Below are positions 9,558 to 18,393 of a stretch of 64,000 bases of DNA, one piece after another. A program made the translations under genes and the position numbers. Origin of the DNA: Sphingomonas panni (lineage in GTDB: Bacteria > Pseudomonadota > Alphaproteobacteria > Sphingomonadales > Sphingomonadaceae); the NCBI RefSeq assembly GCF_022664435.1, contig NZ_JAKREU010000006.1, forward strand, positions 124,001-188,000. The letters are read 5' to 3'. The first letter of the stretch is position 1, and each line of letters opens with the position of its first letter. A model generated the notes under the pieces. It was not told the DNA's origin and did no database searches. It saw nothing but the letters and a program-made list of their open reading frames with translations.

Positions 9558-10216
9558 CCGGAACCCGTCAGCCATTCGCGCAACAGCATCGTCACCTCGC
9601 CCGACCGTTCCATGGGGGAGAGGTGGCCGCAATTGCGCAGGACGTGGAAGCGGGCACCGGGGATGCGATCCGCCAGCGCCCGCGCATCCTCCACCCGGCA
9701 GATGCGGTCGCGGTCGCCGACCGCGACCAGCGTCGGGACCCGCACCGCATCGATCGCCGCATCGAGGTCGGGCCGGGCGAGCAGCGCGCGCTGCTGCCGT
9801 TCGAACACGTCGGCACCGACCCGTTCGGCCATCGCCTGTACGGGGCCGCTGACGATCGGGGTCAGCATCGGATCGGCATGGGGCGCGGTGGCGAGCAGCC
9901 CCTGTTCGCCGACCGTGCGCGGCCGCATCGCCATGCTCGCGCGCGTCCCGAACAGCGCGACGCGCGCGATCCGGTCCGGCGCCTGCCGGATCATCTCCAG
10001 CGCGACATAGCCGCCGAGGCTGACCCCGGCCACCGCCATGCGCGGCGGGGCGTGCGCCAGCACCCGCGCGGCCATGGCGGCAAGGGTGTCGTCGACGGTC
10101 AGGTCGCCCAATTCGGGATGGGCGACATCGCCGAGGTCGACGACCTGCCGCGCCCAGAGTTGGCCGTCGCAGCCCATGGCGGGCAGCAGGACGAGCGGTA
10201 TCGTTGACTGATTCAT
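9506..10216 (-). CDS. Alpha/beta hydrolase
   Basis: This 236-residue alpha/beta-hydrolase-fold protein has the nucleophile elbow GVSLGGY, a late acidic residue in VAVGDRDRIC and a catalytic His in NCGHLSPME, in the expected order. I chose the ATG at 10216, giving MNQSTIPLVLLP, because this puts the first beta strand at the N-terminus. The 3' end overlaps the convergent phoD gene by 52 bases. The last ~20 residues are therefore antisense to phoD and resemble a run-on tail rather than conserved sequence. The gene lies 16 bases after the TerC-like gene on the same strand, at the end of the citrate-type transport operon. The substrate is not predictable. Confidence 0.8.
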   Translation of the reverse strand: MNQSTIPLVLLPAMGCDGQLWARQVVDLGDVAHPELGDLTVDDTLAAMAARVLAHAPPRMAVAGVSLGGYVALEMIRQAPDRIARVALFGTRASMAMRPRTVGEQGLLATAPHADPMLTPIVSGPVQAMAERVGADVFERQQRALLARPDLDAAIDAVRVPTLVAVGDRDRICRVEDARALADRIPGARFHVLRNCGHLSPMERSGEVTMLLREWLTGSGQAGISPGRPRSDTNTA

Positions 10217-10232
10217 GGATGCTCCTGCAAGA

Positions 10233-10877
10233 TCAGGCAAAGAGGGTCAGGACACCGCGCGCCGGATCGGTCAGTCCCTCGACGATCATCCGGCACGCGA
10301 CATAGAGGATGACGGCAAGGCCGACATAGGCGACCCAGCGATAGCGCTCGATCACCCGCGCCAGCACGTTCGCCGCCACGCCCATCAGCGCGACCGACAG
10401 GATCAGCCCGATGGCGAGGATGCCGGGATGGTCCCGCGCCGCGCCCGCCACCGCCAGCACATTGTCGAGGCTCATCGACACATCGGCGACCGCGACGGCC
10501 CAGGCGGCACTGGCGAAGCTGCGCGGCGCGACCTGCACCACCGCATCCTCGCCCGCTTCGCCGCGCAGCTCGCGCCACATCTTCCACGCGACCCACACCA
10601 GCAGCAACCCGCCGGCGAAGACGAGACCGGTCACCTGCAGCAGCTGCGTGACCAGCAAGGCAAAGGCGACGCGCAGCAACAGCGCCGCGCCGACCCCGAT
10701 CAGGATGACCTTGCGCCGCATGTCCGCCGGCAATCCCGCGGCCAGCGCGCCGACGACGATGGCGTTGTCGGCGGCCAGCATCACGTCGATCAGCACCACC
10801 TGTCCGAAGGCCGCGAGGGCGGAGGGGCTGCCGATATTGGCGAAATCGGTGACGATATGGTTCCAGAGTTCGACCAC
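10233..10877 (-). CDS. TerC/YjbE-family integral membrane protein, probable metal transporter
   Basis: This 214-residue protein has about seven hydrophobic segments and the TerC-family acidic membrane motifs in VLIDVMLAADNAIVVG and VADVSMSLDNVLAVAG. The paired Asp/Asn residues in the membrane are the family hallmark. TerC and YjbE/YkoY proteins are linked to metal ion export, notably manganese, and to metal loading of exported proteins. The start is a GTG only four bases after the CitMHS transporter stop, so it is almost certainly co-transcribed with it. CitMHS transporters can carry metal-citrate complexes, so this gene may handle metal that enters with citrate; that link is inference. Confidence 0.85.
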   Translation of the reverse strand: MVELWNHIVTDFANIGSPSALAAFGQVVLIDVMLAADNAIVVGALAAGLPADMRRKVILIGVGAALLLRVAFALLVTQLLQVTGLVFAGGLLLVWVAWKMWRELRGEAGEDAVVQVAPRSFASAAWAVAVADVSMSLDNVLAVAGAARDHPGILAIGLILSVALMGVAANVLARVIERYRWVAYVGLAVILYVACRMIVEGLTDPARGVLTLFA

Positions 10878-10881
10878 GCGC

Positions 10882-12183
10882 TCAGCTCACGAACGGAAAG
10901 GCGAGCACGACCATTCCGACCAGCGTCATCACGACGCAGACCACGGTCGCCGGGATCAGCGTGAACCGCTGGTGATCGGCGAGGTCGATCCCGGCCAGGC
11001 TGACCAGCAGATAGGTCGAGGGCACCAGCGGGCTGAGCAGATGGACCGGCTGTCCCATCAGCGACGCACGGGCGATCGCGATCGGCTCGACGCCGTAATG
11101 CGCGCCGGCCTCGGCCAGGATCGGCAGCATCCCGAAATAAAAGGCGTCGTTGGAAATGAAGAAGGTGAAGGGCAGGCTGAGCAGCGCGGTGATCGGCGCC
11201 ATGTACGGCCCCATCGCCGGCGGGATGAAGCCGACGACCTCCTTGCTCATCGCCTCGACCATGCCGGTGCCCGACAGGATGCCGGTAAAGATGCCGGCGG
11301 CGAAGATCAGCGACACGACCGACAGGACGTTGCCGGCATGGGCGGCGATGCGTTCCTTCTGTTCGGCGACCTGCGGATAGTTGACGATCATCGCGATGGC
11401 GAAGGCCAGCATCATCAGCACCGACAGCGGCAACAGCCCGACGACCAGCCCGACGATCAGCGCCAGCGTCAGCGCGCCGTTGAACCAGCGCAGGTGATAG
11501 CGGCGCGCTTCCGGGAACTGCGACACGGCCATGCCGGTGAAGGCGGTCGGGCCGTTCGCCTTGACATGCCCGATGCGGCGGCGTTCCTTGCGGCCGAACC
11601 ACACCGCCAGCGCGATCAGGAAGGCGAGGCCGGCGATCATGCCGGGGATCAGCGGCAGGAACAGCGTGGCCGGATCGAGCTTCAGCGCACTGGCGGCGCG
11701 CGCAGTCGGCCCGCCCCATGGTGTCAGGTTCATGACCCCGCTCGTCGACATCAACAGGCAGCAGAGATACAGCCGGTTCATGTCGTAGCGCTTGTAGAGC
11801 GGCAGCAGCGCCGCGATGGTGATGATATAGGTCGTGGAACCATCGCCATCGAGGCTGACGATCGCGCACAGCACCACCGTCCCGATCAGGATCAGCAACG
11901 GGTCGCCATGCACGACCTTCAGCAGCCGGTTGACCAGTGGATCGAACAGCCCGGTATCGGTCATGATCGAAAAGAACAGGATCGCGAACAACAGCATCAC
12001 GCCGGTCGGCGCGAGGTTCTTGATCCCGTCGATCATCATGTCGCCCAGACCGCCGGCGAAACCGGCGAACAGGGCAAAGGCGGTGGGGACGGTAATCAGC
12101 GCGACCAGCGGGGTCATCCGCTTGGTCATGATGAGCGTCATGAAGGTGGCCACCATCAGGAAGCCGAGCAGCGCGAGGTTCAT
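10882..12183 (-). CDS. CitMHS-family citrate (metal-citrate):proton symporter
   Basis: This 433-residue polytopic membrane protein (about 11-12 hydrophobic segments) opens with MNLALLGFLMVATFMTLIMT and contains VSLDGDGSTTYI and MNLTPWGGPTARAAS. These fit the ion-transporter/CitMHS family of Mg- or Ca-citrate symporters. The start has a GGGAGC ribosome binding site. It follows the outer-membrane porin gene by 21 bases, and the TerC-like gene starts four bases after it. With the porin, the binding protein and the TctD/TctE-like regulators, the set makes a complete outer-to-inner membrane route for a tri- or dicarboxylate. Citrate is the best guess for the substrate. Confidence 0.87.
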   Translation of the reverse strand: MNLALLGFLMVATFMTLIMTKRMTPLVALITVPTAFALFAGFAGGLGDMMIDGIKNLAPTGVMLLFAILFFSIMTDTGLFDPLVNRLLKVVHGDPLLILIGTVVLCAIVSLDGDGSTTYIITIAALLPLYKRYDMNRLYLCCLLMSTSGVMNLTPWGGPTARAASALKLDPATLFLPLIPGMIAGLAFLIALAVWFGRKERRRIGHVKANGPTAFTGMAVSQFPEARRYHLRWFNGALTLALIVGLVVGLLPLSVLMMLAFAIAMIVNYPQVAEQKERIAAHAGNVLSVVSLIFAAGIFTGILSGTGMVEAMSKEVVGFIPPAMGPYMAPITALLSLPFTFFISNDAFYFGMLPILAEAGAHYGVEPIAIARASLMGQPVHLLSPLVPSTYLLVSLAGIDLADHQRFTLIPATVVCVVMTLVGMVVLAFPFVS

Positions 12184-12204
12184 GGTTTGCTCCCGAAGGG
12201 GGGA

Positions 12205-13686
12205 TCAGAAGGTGACGGCGACGCGGGTCATGACGGTCTGCCCGTCATCGGGGCCGACATAGGCGCCGGCGCGGTTGTCGGTGTTCCAGTGGACGACGTT
12301 GAACTGGAACCGGGTGAAGCTGTTGAGATACCAGTTGGCTCCCAGCGTCGCGGCCCAGCCCTGCCCACCGGTCAGCAGGTCAGAATAGTCGAGATTTTCG
12401 TAGCGCGCGGTCAGCTCGATCGCGCCGGGTCCGCCTTCGAAGATCGGGCGCAGCACCCTCGGCTGGCCGAAACTGCCCAGACGCGGGTTGTAGGGCGGCA
12501 GGTCGCCGGTGACGAACCATCCGCCCGACAGGCTCCAAGCCTTGCTGACGAAATCGGGACGACCGGCATCGAGGCGTGCGTGACGCTGCCCGGCTTCGCC
12601 CATCAGCCACACCGGGCCGACATAGCCGCCGAGTTCGAGACCGTAGCCGGTAGTGCCCGTCCCACCGGTCAGCGCGCCTGAAGACACGCGCAGCGCGCCG
12701 TTGAACCGCCCGCCGATCACCGTGTTGCGGGTCAGCGTCGTCGCACCGGCCGCAAGACCTTCGTCGAACCCCCAAAGCCCGAGATGCAGGACGCTGTTTC
12801 CGGTCTTGATCGGGTTCCAGTGCGCGCGCGCCAGCACGGTGCGGCTGTCATTGCCCGACTGGTTGCCGTCGATCCGGTCGCCGGTGACGGTCAGCGAGGC
12901 GTGTCCCGTCTTCCAGAACAGGCGCGGCATGATGCCGACGCCATAGAAGCCGCGCTGCGGGATGATCGCGGTCGACACCACGGTGCGTTCCATGAACGGC
13001 GTCGAATCCGATCCCGTCGATCCTTCGAACCCGCGATCGTTGAACAGGTGTCCGGCGCGGACGTCGTAATCGATGCCCGGCGCGATCCGGTTGCGCCAGC
13101 CGATGAACGCGGTGACGATGTCGACCTCATTCTCCGAAAAGTCGCTTTCGAACTGGTAGAAGAAATGCGTGCCCACCCCGCCTTCGAGGCCGAGGCGCAG
13201 TGCGCGCATCCCCGTGGTCGTGATGTTGCGTGCCGTATAGTCCGACCCGAAGGTCGAGCTGACATCGGTCAGGATGCGCCCGCGCGGCTTGAACGTGTAG
13301 ATACCGTCGGCCGAATGGAACACGGGCAGGCCCGCGCCCCATTCGGTGGTGACGCCGGCGGCATTGGCCTGTCGTGCCTGCGCCACGTCGCGCTCGGCGG
13401 GGCCGGGCGGCACCAGTTGCGGCGCGAACGGGCTGGTGACGTTGCCGCCGGTCTGCGACGCGACCTGGACCGGGGGCGGCGCGACCGTCGCTGGCGCTGC
13501 GGGGGCGGCCGAAACGGCAGAGCTCGCCCCTTCCAGCCGGTCGAGCCGGGCGCGCAGCGTCGCGATTTCGGCGGCCTGCGCCCGGACCAGTTCGGCCAGT
13601 TCGGCGGCGCTCGGCGTCTGCGCCAGTGCCGGGGAGGCGGCGACCAGCGCGACCAGCGCGCAACCGCTATGGAACAGCTTCATCAT
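12205..13686 (-). CDS. OprO/OprP-family outer-membrane porin
   Basis: This 493-residue exported protein has a signal peptide ending at PALAQ (residue ~21), an Ala/Leu-rich coiled-coil typical of trimeric porins (AELVRAQAAEIATLRARLD), a Pro/Ala/Val linker (about 50-75), and a beta-barrel ending in the aromatic residue of RVAVTF. Barrel motifs such as FYQFESDFSENEVD and NWYLNSFTRFQFN match the phosphate-selective porin O/P family, a name that does not predict substrate. The start is the first of two consecutive ATGs, preceded by AAGGA; it overlaps the binding-protein stop by four bases (ATGA). Given its neighbours, it probably admits citrate or a related carboxylate. Confidence 0.87.
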   Translation of the reverse strand: MMKLFHSGCALVALVAASPALAQTPSAAELAELVRAQAAEIATLRARLDRLEGASSAVSAAPAAPATVAPPPVQVASQTGGNVTSPFAPQLVPPGPAERDVAQARQANAAGVTTEWGAGLPVFHSADGIYTFKPRGRILTDVSSTFGSDYTARNITTTGMRALRLGLEGGVGTHFFYQFESDFSENEVDIVTAFIGWRNRIAPGIDYDVRAGHLFNDRGFEGSTGSDSTPFMERTVVSTAIIPQRGFYGVGIMPRLFWKTGHASLTVTGDRIDGNQSGNDSRTVLARAHWNPIKTGNSVLHLGLWGFDEGLAAGATTLTRNTVIGGRFNGALRVSSGALTGGTGTTGYGLELGGYVGPVWLMGEAGQRHARLDAGRPDFVSKAWSLSGGWFVTGDLPPYNPRLGSFGQPRVLRPIFEGGPGAIELTARYENLDYSDLLTGGQGWAATLGANWYLNSFTRFQFNVVHWNTDNRAGAYVGPDDGQTVMTRVAVTF

Positions 13687-14753
13687 TGGATTCCTTCGGA
13701 AAGGATCGCGCGCCAGTCGGCCAGGAAGCGGCGGCGCTTGATCGTATCGAGATTGACGAGAAGTTCGGGTCCGACGCGGATCGGTCGTTGCTGCTGCGCC
13801 GACAGGCGGGGCGCACGCACGTCGCTGCGCACCGGCAACAGCCATTGCTGCGCCAGCAGCGTCTGCCCGGTGCGGCTCAGGAGGAAATCGAGGAACAGCT
13901 TCGCCGCCGCCGGCCGCCAGGCGTCACGGGCGATGAAGGCGACGCGCGAGGCGACCAGCGTATAGTCGCGGGGAAAGACTACGCCGATCCGCGGGTCGCG
14001 CTTCGCGGCGGTCAGGGCATAGGGGCCGACCACGTTATAGGCGATGGCGATGCGCCCCTCGGCGACCGCCTCCAGCATCGGTTCGGTCGTCGGCGACAGC
14101 CAAGGCCGGGTCGCCGCCATTGCCTGTACCAGCGACCGCGTATCGCGGGTGATGGCATGGTCCTGCGTCAGGTAGAGATAGCCGACATTGGACCGTGCGG
14201 GGTCGTAGGTCGCGACCTTACCGGTCAGCGGCACCCGACCGGCGCGCAACAGCGCCTCGAACGCCTCATGCGTACGGGGCACGCGGCCGGGCGGGATCAG
14301 CCGGCGGTTATAGACGAAGGCGACCGGTTCGGCGGTAACGCCATAGCCCATGTTCTTCCACACCGCATTGGCGGGCAGGGCGGGCTTTTCCGGGCTTTGA
14401 TAGGCTTGCGCATAGCCGTCGTTAATGAGCTTGGCCTGCAGATCCATGCCCGACGACCAGATGAGGTCCGCGCCCGGTGCCCGCGTGCGGGTCTCGACGA
14501 CCACCCGGCGATAGATTTCGCGCGATTCGAGATCGTCGTACCGGACGGCGACCCCGGGATAGGCTCGCCGGAAGGCCGCGATCAGCGGGGCCATCGCCGT
14601 CGCATCGGCATTGCCATAGACGCGCACGCCGCCCTCGGCACGCGCCGCCGCGATCAGCGCGTCATAGGAGCGGGGATATCCCGCCGGGCGCTGCGCCGCC
14701 GCCGGCCCGGACAGGCCGACCAGTACGGCCAACAGGATCAGGAGATGTTTCAT
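13683..14753 (-). CDS. Periplasmic extracellular solute-binding protein (Fe3+/SBP-type) without ABC partner
   Basis: This 356-residue protein has a signal peptide (MKHLLILLAVLVGL, cleavage near PAAAQ) and an SBP_bac fold like the iron(III)/AfuA-type binding proteins: ARAEGGVRVYGNADATAMAP, ADLIWSSGMDLQAKLI, EPVAFVYNRRLIPPGRVP and IAYNVVGPYAL. The ATG at 14753 places the signal peptide correctly. No ABC permease or ATPase gene is near. The gene heads a minus-strand operon with the porin, CitMHS and TerC-like genes and diverges from a TctD/TctE-like two-component system. It may present ligand to the sensor kinase, as the binding protein BctC does for BctE in Bordetella, rather than feed a transporter; this is inference. 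Confidence 0.82.
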   Translation of the reverse strand: MKHLLILLAVLVGLSGPAAAQRPAGYPRSYDALIAAARAEGGVRVYGNADATAMAPLIAAFRRAYPGVAVRYDDLESREIYRRVVVETRTRAPGADLIWSSGMDLQAKLINDGYAQAYQSPEKPALPANAVWKNMGYGVTAEPVAFVYNRRLIPPGRVPRTHEAFEALLRAGRVPLTGKVATYDPARSNVGYLYLTQDHAITRDTRSLVQAMAATRPWLSPTTEPMLEAVAEGRIAIAYNVVGPYALTAAKRDPRIGVVFPRDYTLVASRVAFIARDAWRPAAAKLFLDFLLSRTGQTLLAQQWLLPVRSDVRAPRLSAQQQRPIRVGPELLVNLDTIKRRRFLADWRAILSEGIQ

Positions 14754-14849
14754 GCAAGTCCTCTCGCTTCCCGTCTCTCGGTTCGGGTAAGCACGGGACA
14801 TGTCGTACCGCTCGAACCTGTCATCCGCCTTTCACCGCAGGGAAATTCG
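14754..14849. promoter_or_regulatory. Divergent intergenic region between solute-binding protein and TctD-like regulator
   Basis: These 96 bases separate two divergently transcribed transport/regulator operons and must hold both promoters and probably the TctD-like operator. The regulator start has a clear ribosome binding site (AGGGA, 7 bases upstream of the ATG). I could not identify convincing promoter hexamers or a repeated operator by eye. Confidence 0.4.
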
Positions 14850-15515
14850 ATGCGGATATTGATCGTGGAGGACGACGCGGCGCTGTTGCGCGGCATCGTC
14901 GCGCTGTTGCGCGGTGCGGGGCATGCGGTCGATCACGTCGCCGGGGGCGAGGACGCGTTGATGGTGTTGGCGGACGAACCCTATGCGCTCGTCGTTCTCG
15001 ATGTCGGGCTGCCCGGTCTCGACGGCTTTGCCGTGTTGCAGGCGCTGCGGCGGCGCGGCGACAAGGTGCCGGTGCTGATGCTGACGGCCCGTGATGCGCT
15101 GGACGACCGGGTGCGCGGGCTGGACCTCGGTGCCGACGATTATCTGCGCAAGCCCTTCGCACCCGAGGAGCTGGAGGCGCGCATCCGGGCGCTGGGGCGG
15201 CGGCGCGGCGGCGATCCGACGCCGGAGCTGGTCATCGGCTCGCTCGTTCTCAACCGCTCGACCGGACAGGCGCAGGTTGCCGGCCGCCCGCTCGACCTGC
15301 GCCGGCGCGAATGGGCGGTGCTGGACGCGCTCGCCGCCCGCGCCGGGCAGATCGTGCCGCGCGAAACGCTGCAATCCGAAGTGTTCGGCTTCGACGAACC
15401 GGTCGGGCCGAATGCGATCGAGGTGAACATCACCCGGCTGCGCGGCAAGCTGGCGCCCGATGGTCCCGCGATCCGCACCGTGCGCGGCGTCGGCTATCTG
15501 CTCGATGCCGGTTGA
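14850..15515 (+). CDS. TctD-like OmpR-family response regulator
   Basis: This 221-residue protein has an N-terminal receiver domain (RILIVEDDAALL; phospho-acceptor Asp in LVVLDVGLPGLDG; switch Thr in LMLTARD; Lys in RKPF) and a C-terminal OmpR-type winged helix (about 125-218, with IEVNITRLRGKL and IRTVRGVGYLL). The ATG at 14850 follows an AGGGA ribosome binding site. The kinase gene starts 11 bases before this gene ends. It is divergent from the binding protein/porin/CitMHS operon, which is probably its target. The closest functional model is TctD, which controls tricarboxylate uptake. OmpR family membership is certain; the TctD label rests on context and resemblance. Confidence 0.88.
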   Translation: MRILIVEDDAALLRGIVALLRGAGHAVDHVAGGEDALMVLADEPYALVVLDVGLPGLDGFAVLQALRRRGDKVPVLMLTARDALDDRVRGLDLGADDYLRKPFAPEELEARIRALGRRRGGDPTPELVIGSLVLNRSTGQAQVAGRPLDLRRREWAVLDALAARAGQIVPRETLQSEVFGFDEPVGPNAIEVNITRLRGKLAPDGPAIRTVRGVGYLLDAG

Positions 15516-16926
15516 AGGCTCTTTCGAGAATCCGCCCGACGGCGAATTCGGCACCGTGACGCAAGCACCCCGTGGTCGCGCGCTGGCGCTGCGCACGCGG
15601 CTGCTGGCAGCAATGCTCGCCCCGCTGCTCGGCATCGCGGTGCTGCTCGGGCTGGCCGGCGCGACGCTGATCGCCGATGTCGTGCGGCGGACCAACGACC
15701 GGGTGCTGGGCGGCGCATTGGGGGCGGTGGCGGAGACGGTGCAGGTCGAACGGGGCGAGGTGACGATGGACCTGCCGGCCGCCGCCTTCGGCATGTTGGA
15801 GAATAGCGAGCGCGACAATGTCTATTACCGGATCGCGGTCGGCGACCGCCTGCTGACCGGCTATGCCGACCTGTCCGCGCCGCGCATCGCCGACCTCGCG
15901 ATCGATACCCCGCGCTTCCGCTATGCCAGCTATCGCGACCAGCCGATCCGCATCGCCGAGGTCCGCCGCGACCTGCCCCGCATCGACCGGCCGGTGATCG
16001 TGCAGGTCGCCGAGACGCTGGACGGCCGCCACGCGCTGCAACGCCGGCTGCTGGTCGCGCTGCTGCTGGGGGAGATATTGCTGGTCGGCGTCGCCATGCT
16101 GCTGATTCGCCCTGCGCTCGGTTGGAGCCTGCGTCCGCTCGCCCGGTTGCGGACCGCAGTGGCGGCGCGCGACACGCGCGCGACCCCCGACCTCTCGCCG
16201 CTCGACACCGGGCCGCTGCCGATCGAACTGGTGCCGCTCGCCGACGCGTTCGACCACCTTCTGGCCCGGCTCGACAATGCGACGGCCGGGATACGCCGCT
16301 TCACCGCCGACGCATCGCATCAGATGCGAACGCCGCTGGCCGTCCTGAAGGTACAGGTCGCGCTCGCCCGGCGCGGCGATCCGGGCGCGCTCGGCGAAAT
16401 CGCGGATGCGGCCGACCGGCTCGAACGGCTCGTCACGCAACTTCTTGCCCTGGCCCGCGCCGATGAAGCAGGAGTCTCACCACCCCGTGAGCGGGTCGAC
16501 CTGCGCGAGGTGGCCGTGGGGGTCATTGGCCGACGGATCGGGCAGGCGATCGAGGCGGGGGTCGACCTCCATCTCGATGCGCCGGAGGGGCCTGTCGTCA
16601 TCGCGAGCCATCGCACGCTGCTGGTCGAGATTCTGTCGAACCTCGTCGACAATGCCATCCGCTACAACCGCAACGGCGGCATGGTCGCGATCGTCATCGG
16701 GGAGGACGCGGGAACGGTATCGATAGCGGTGGCCGATGACGGTCCCGGCCTGCCCGATGCCGATGTCGACCGGGTCGGCCAGCGCTTCCTGCGCCTGTCG
16801 ACGAGCGCGGGGAAAGACGGCAGCGGGCTGGGCCTAGCCATCGTCCGCTCCGCAGTGCAGCGCCTCGGCGGGAATATCGACTTCCGTAACACGCAACCCG
16901 GCCTGCGCGTCACACTGCGGTTCTGA
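15505..16926 (+). CDS. TctE-like membrane sensor histidine kinase
   Basis: This 473-residue kinase has a membrane segment at about 27-58 (LLAAMLAPLLGIAVLLGL), a periplasmic sensor region (about 60-175, 2CSK_N-like), a second membrane segment (about 177-200, LLVALLLGEILLVGVAMLLI), and HAMP-like, HisKA and HATPase domains. The phospho-accepting His lies in FTADASHQMRTPLAVLK; the N-box is LVDNAIRYN, with DDGPGLP and GSGLGLAIV further on. It starts 11 bases before the end of the response-regulator gene, so the two are translationally coupled. By context it senses citrate or a related tricarboxylate in the periplasm, either directly or through the adjacent solute-binding protein. Confidence 0.88.
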   Translation: MPVEGSFENPPDGEFGTVTQAPRGRALALRTRLLAAMLAPLLGIAVLLGLAGATLIADVVRRTNDRVLGGALGAVAETVQVERGEVTMDLPAAAFGMLENSERDNVYYRIAVGDRLLTGYADLSAPRIADLAIDTPRFRYASYRDQPIRIAEVRRDLPRIDRPVIVQVAETLDGRHALQRRLLVALLLGEILLVGVAMLLIRPALGWSLRPLARLRTAVAARDTRATPDLSPLDTGPLPIELVPLADAFDHLLARLDNATAGIRRFTADASHQMRTPLAVLKVQVALARRGDPGALGEIADAADRLERLVTQLLALARADEAGVSPPRERVDLREVAVGVIGRRIGQAIEAGVDLHLDAPEGPVVIASHRTLLVEILSNLVDNAIRYNRNGGMVAIVIGEDAGTVSIAVADDGPGLPDADVDRVGQRFLRLSTSAGKDGSGLGLAIVRSAVQRLGGNIDFRNTQPGLRVTLRF

Positions 16927-17120
16927 TCGTGCGCCGTTGCGACCGGGCTTGCCGTGGCCATAGCCATAGTCATGACGTTGCGGGACAAGGCGGTCATAGT
17001 CGATGGACCGCTCGGGAGGGTGCAGGTCAGGCACCGGCAATCGAGGTTCACGTGATAGCGATACCAGGCTATATTCAGCCGTAAGTCGCTGATTCAGCAG
17101 CGACAGGGAGAGGGTTGGAC

Positions 17121-18065
17121 ATGCGCTTCAAGCTGGCACTGATTGCCGTTGCGACACTGGGCAACGCCGCGATGGCGCAGGATAGCAGGGAGCAGGCGCG
17201 TGCGATCGCGGGAGACCGTGTAGCCACCCCGCAACGGCTGGAATTGGTCGACATCCCCAAGCCGACGGGCAAGGCGGTCGCATTGTTCGACGGGCGAAGC
17301 CTCAATGGCTGGACCCCTTGGCTCGGCTATGCGGACCCGTCGGTCACCTATCAGGCAAGCCCGCCCATGAAGCCGGTCGGCGTAAGCCGGTCGACCGATG
17401 GCGATTTCGCGGTCCGATCGGTCGACGGCGCGCCGGCGCTATGGGTGAAAGGGCAGACCTGGGGAAGCCTGGTCCACGAGGCGGACCTACGCGACTATCA
17501 CCTTCGGCTGCAATTTAAATGGGGATCGAGAACGTGGGCACCGCGTGAAAAGCAGCCACGCAACAATGGCTTGCTCTATCATACGCACGGGGCGCCGGGG
17601 GAGGTGTTCGGCACGTGGCGTCCATCGGCGGAGTTCGAGATCATGACCGGATCGACCGGCATGATCGTAGCCGTCGGCGGCAAGCTACGCGGTCATACCG
17701 ACGTCGCTTTCGATCCGACGATCATCGCGCCGCATCTCCGGTTCGGGCTTGGCGGCCGGGAAGTCGACATCGTCAACGGCACGCCGACCTGGAATGCCGA
17801 AGCCGCCACCGATGCGGAGCGGCCGGTCGGCGAATGGAACACGCTGGACCTGTACGTCGTCGGCGATCGTGCGGTGCATGTCGTGAATGGCGTTCCCGTT
17901 GCCGAGGTGCGGGACCTGGCTACGATCGACGCCGACGGCGTACGACGGCCGCTGACGCACGGGAAGATTCAGTTGCAGTCCGAAGGGGCGGAGACGTGGT
18001 TTCGCCACATCACCGTCGAGCCGATTCGGACGCTTCCCCGGATCGTGGAAGCATCGGCGCAGTAG
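17121..18065 (+). CDS. Secreted DUF1080 (3-keto-disaccharide hydrolase-like) protein
   Basis: This 314-residue protein has a signal peptide (MRFKLALIAVATLG, cleavage near AAMAQ) and a DUF1080 / 3-keto-disaccharide hydrolase fold of the concanavalin type. It shows the family opening ALFDGRSLNGW, later QFKWGSRTWAPREKQPRNNG and GEWNTLDLYVVGDRAVHVVNG. The start chosen is the ATG at 17121 after a GGAGAGGG ribosome binding site; a TTG six bases earlier is in frame. Characterised relatives cut 3-keto-glycosides, but many members have no known activity. It stands alone between the sensor kinase and tRNA-Arg. Confidence 0.82.
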   Translation: MRFKLALIAVATLGNAAMAQDSREQARAIAGDRVATPQRLELVDIPKPTGKAVALFDGRSLNGWTPWLGYADPSVTYQASPPMKPVGVSRSTDGDFAVRSVDGAPALWVKGQTWGSLVHEADLRDYHLRLQFKWGSRTWAPREKQPRNNGLLYHTHGAPGEVFGTWRPSAEFEIMTGSTGMIVAVGGKLRGHTDVAFDPTIIAPHLRFGLGGREVDIVNGTPTWNAEAATDAERPVGEWNTLDLYVVGDRAVHVVNGVPVAEVRDLATIDADGVRRPLTHGKIQLQSEGAETWFRHITVEPIRTLPRIVEASAQ

Positions 18066-18260
18066 TCAGGAGGAGGGTGAGCGCGAGCCTGCAGCGTCCG
18101 ATATCGGGGGCGCTGTGCTGCCTTGCGTCATTCGGCAACAGCCGGGCTTGCTCGCCGCCATTCGCCTCAATCCCAATTTGAATGTGGGAACAAACGGCTG
18201 GACCGAGAAGCGTCCGGCAAAGCTAAGTTGCTCCGTTATATGCAATAAATGAAAAAGTAA

Positions 18261-18337
18261 TGGCGCACCCGGAGGGATTCGAACCCCCGACCAAGGAGGT
18301 AGAAGCTCCTTGCTCTATCCAGCTGAGCTACGGGTGC
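18261..18337 (-). tRNA. tRNA-Arg (anticodon TCT)
   Basis: On the minus strand the sequence folds as a complete cloverleaf: acceptor GCACCCG paired with CGGGTGC, D-arm GCTCAGCTGGATAGAGC, anticodon stem AGGAG/CTCCT with loop CTTCTAC, and T-arm GGGGGTTCGAATCCCTC. The anticodon TCT (bases 18303-18301) reads AGA codons. The CCA end is encoded (18263-18261). AGA is rare in GC-rich genomes, so a single copy is expected. Confidence 0.97.
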
Positions 18338-18393
18338 CCGCCGCTTCGTTAGCGTGCATTGCGGCAAAGCGGAACCGCTATCATAACGATGCC

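Noticed and set aside
10411..12681. A plus-strand open frame of about 750 codons
   Set aside because: It runs antisense to the TerC-like, CitMHS and porin genes and is rich in His, Gln and Arg with no domain pattern.
12205..13686. Reading the porin as a phosphate channel because of its family name
   Set aside because: OprO/OprP-family porins have varied substrates, and the operon partners point to a carboxylate instead.
16662..17051. Minus-strand frames over the end of the TctE-like kinase gene and the following gap
   Set aside because: They overlap the kinase ATPase domain, use poor starts and show no conserved features. The gap itself holds nothing else I can support.
18310..18393. Upstream extension of the queuosine-precursor transporter
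   Set aside because: It would start inside the tRNA-Arg gene; the ATG at 18394 fits the family N-terminus.
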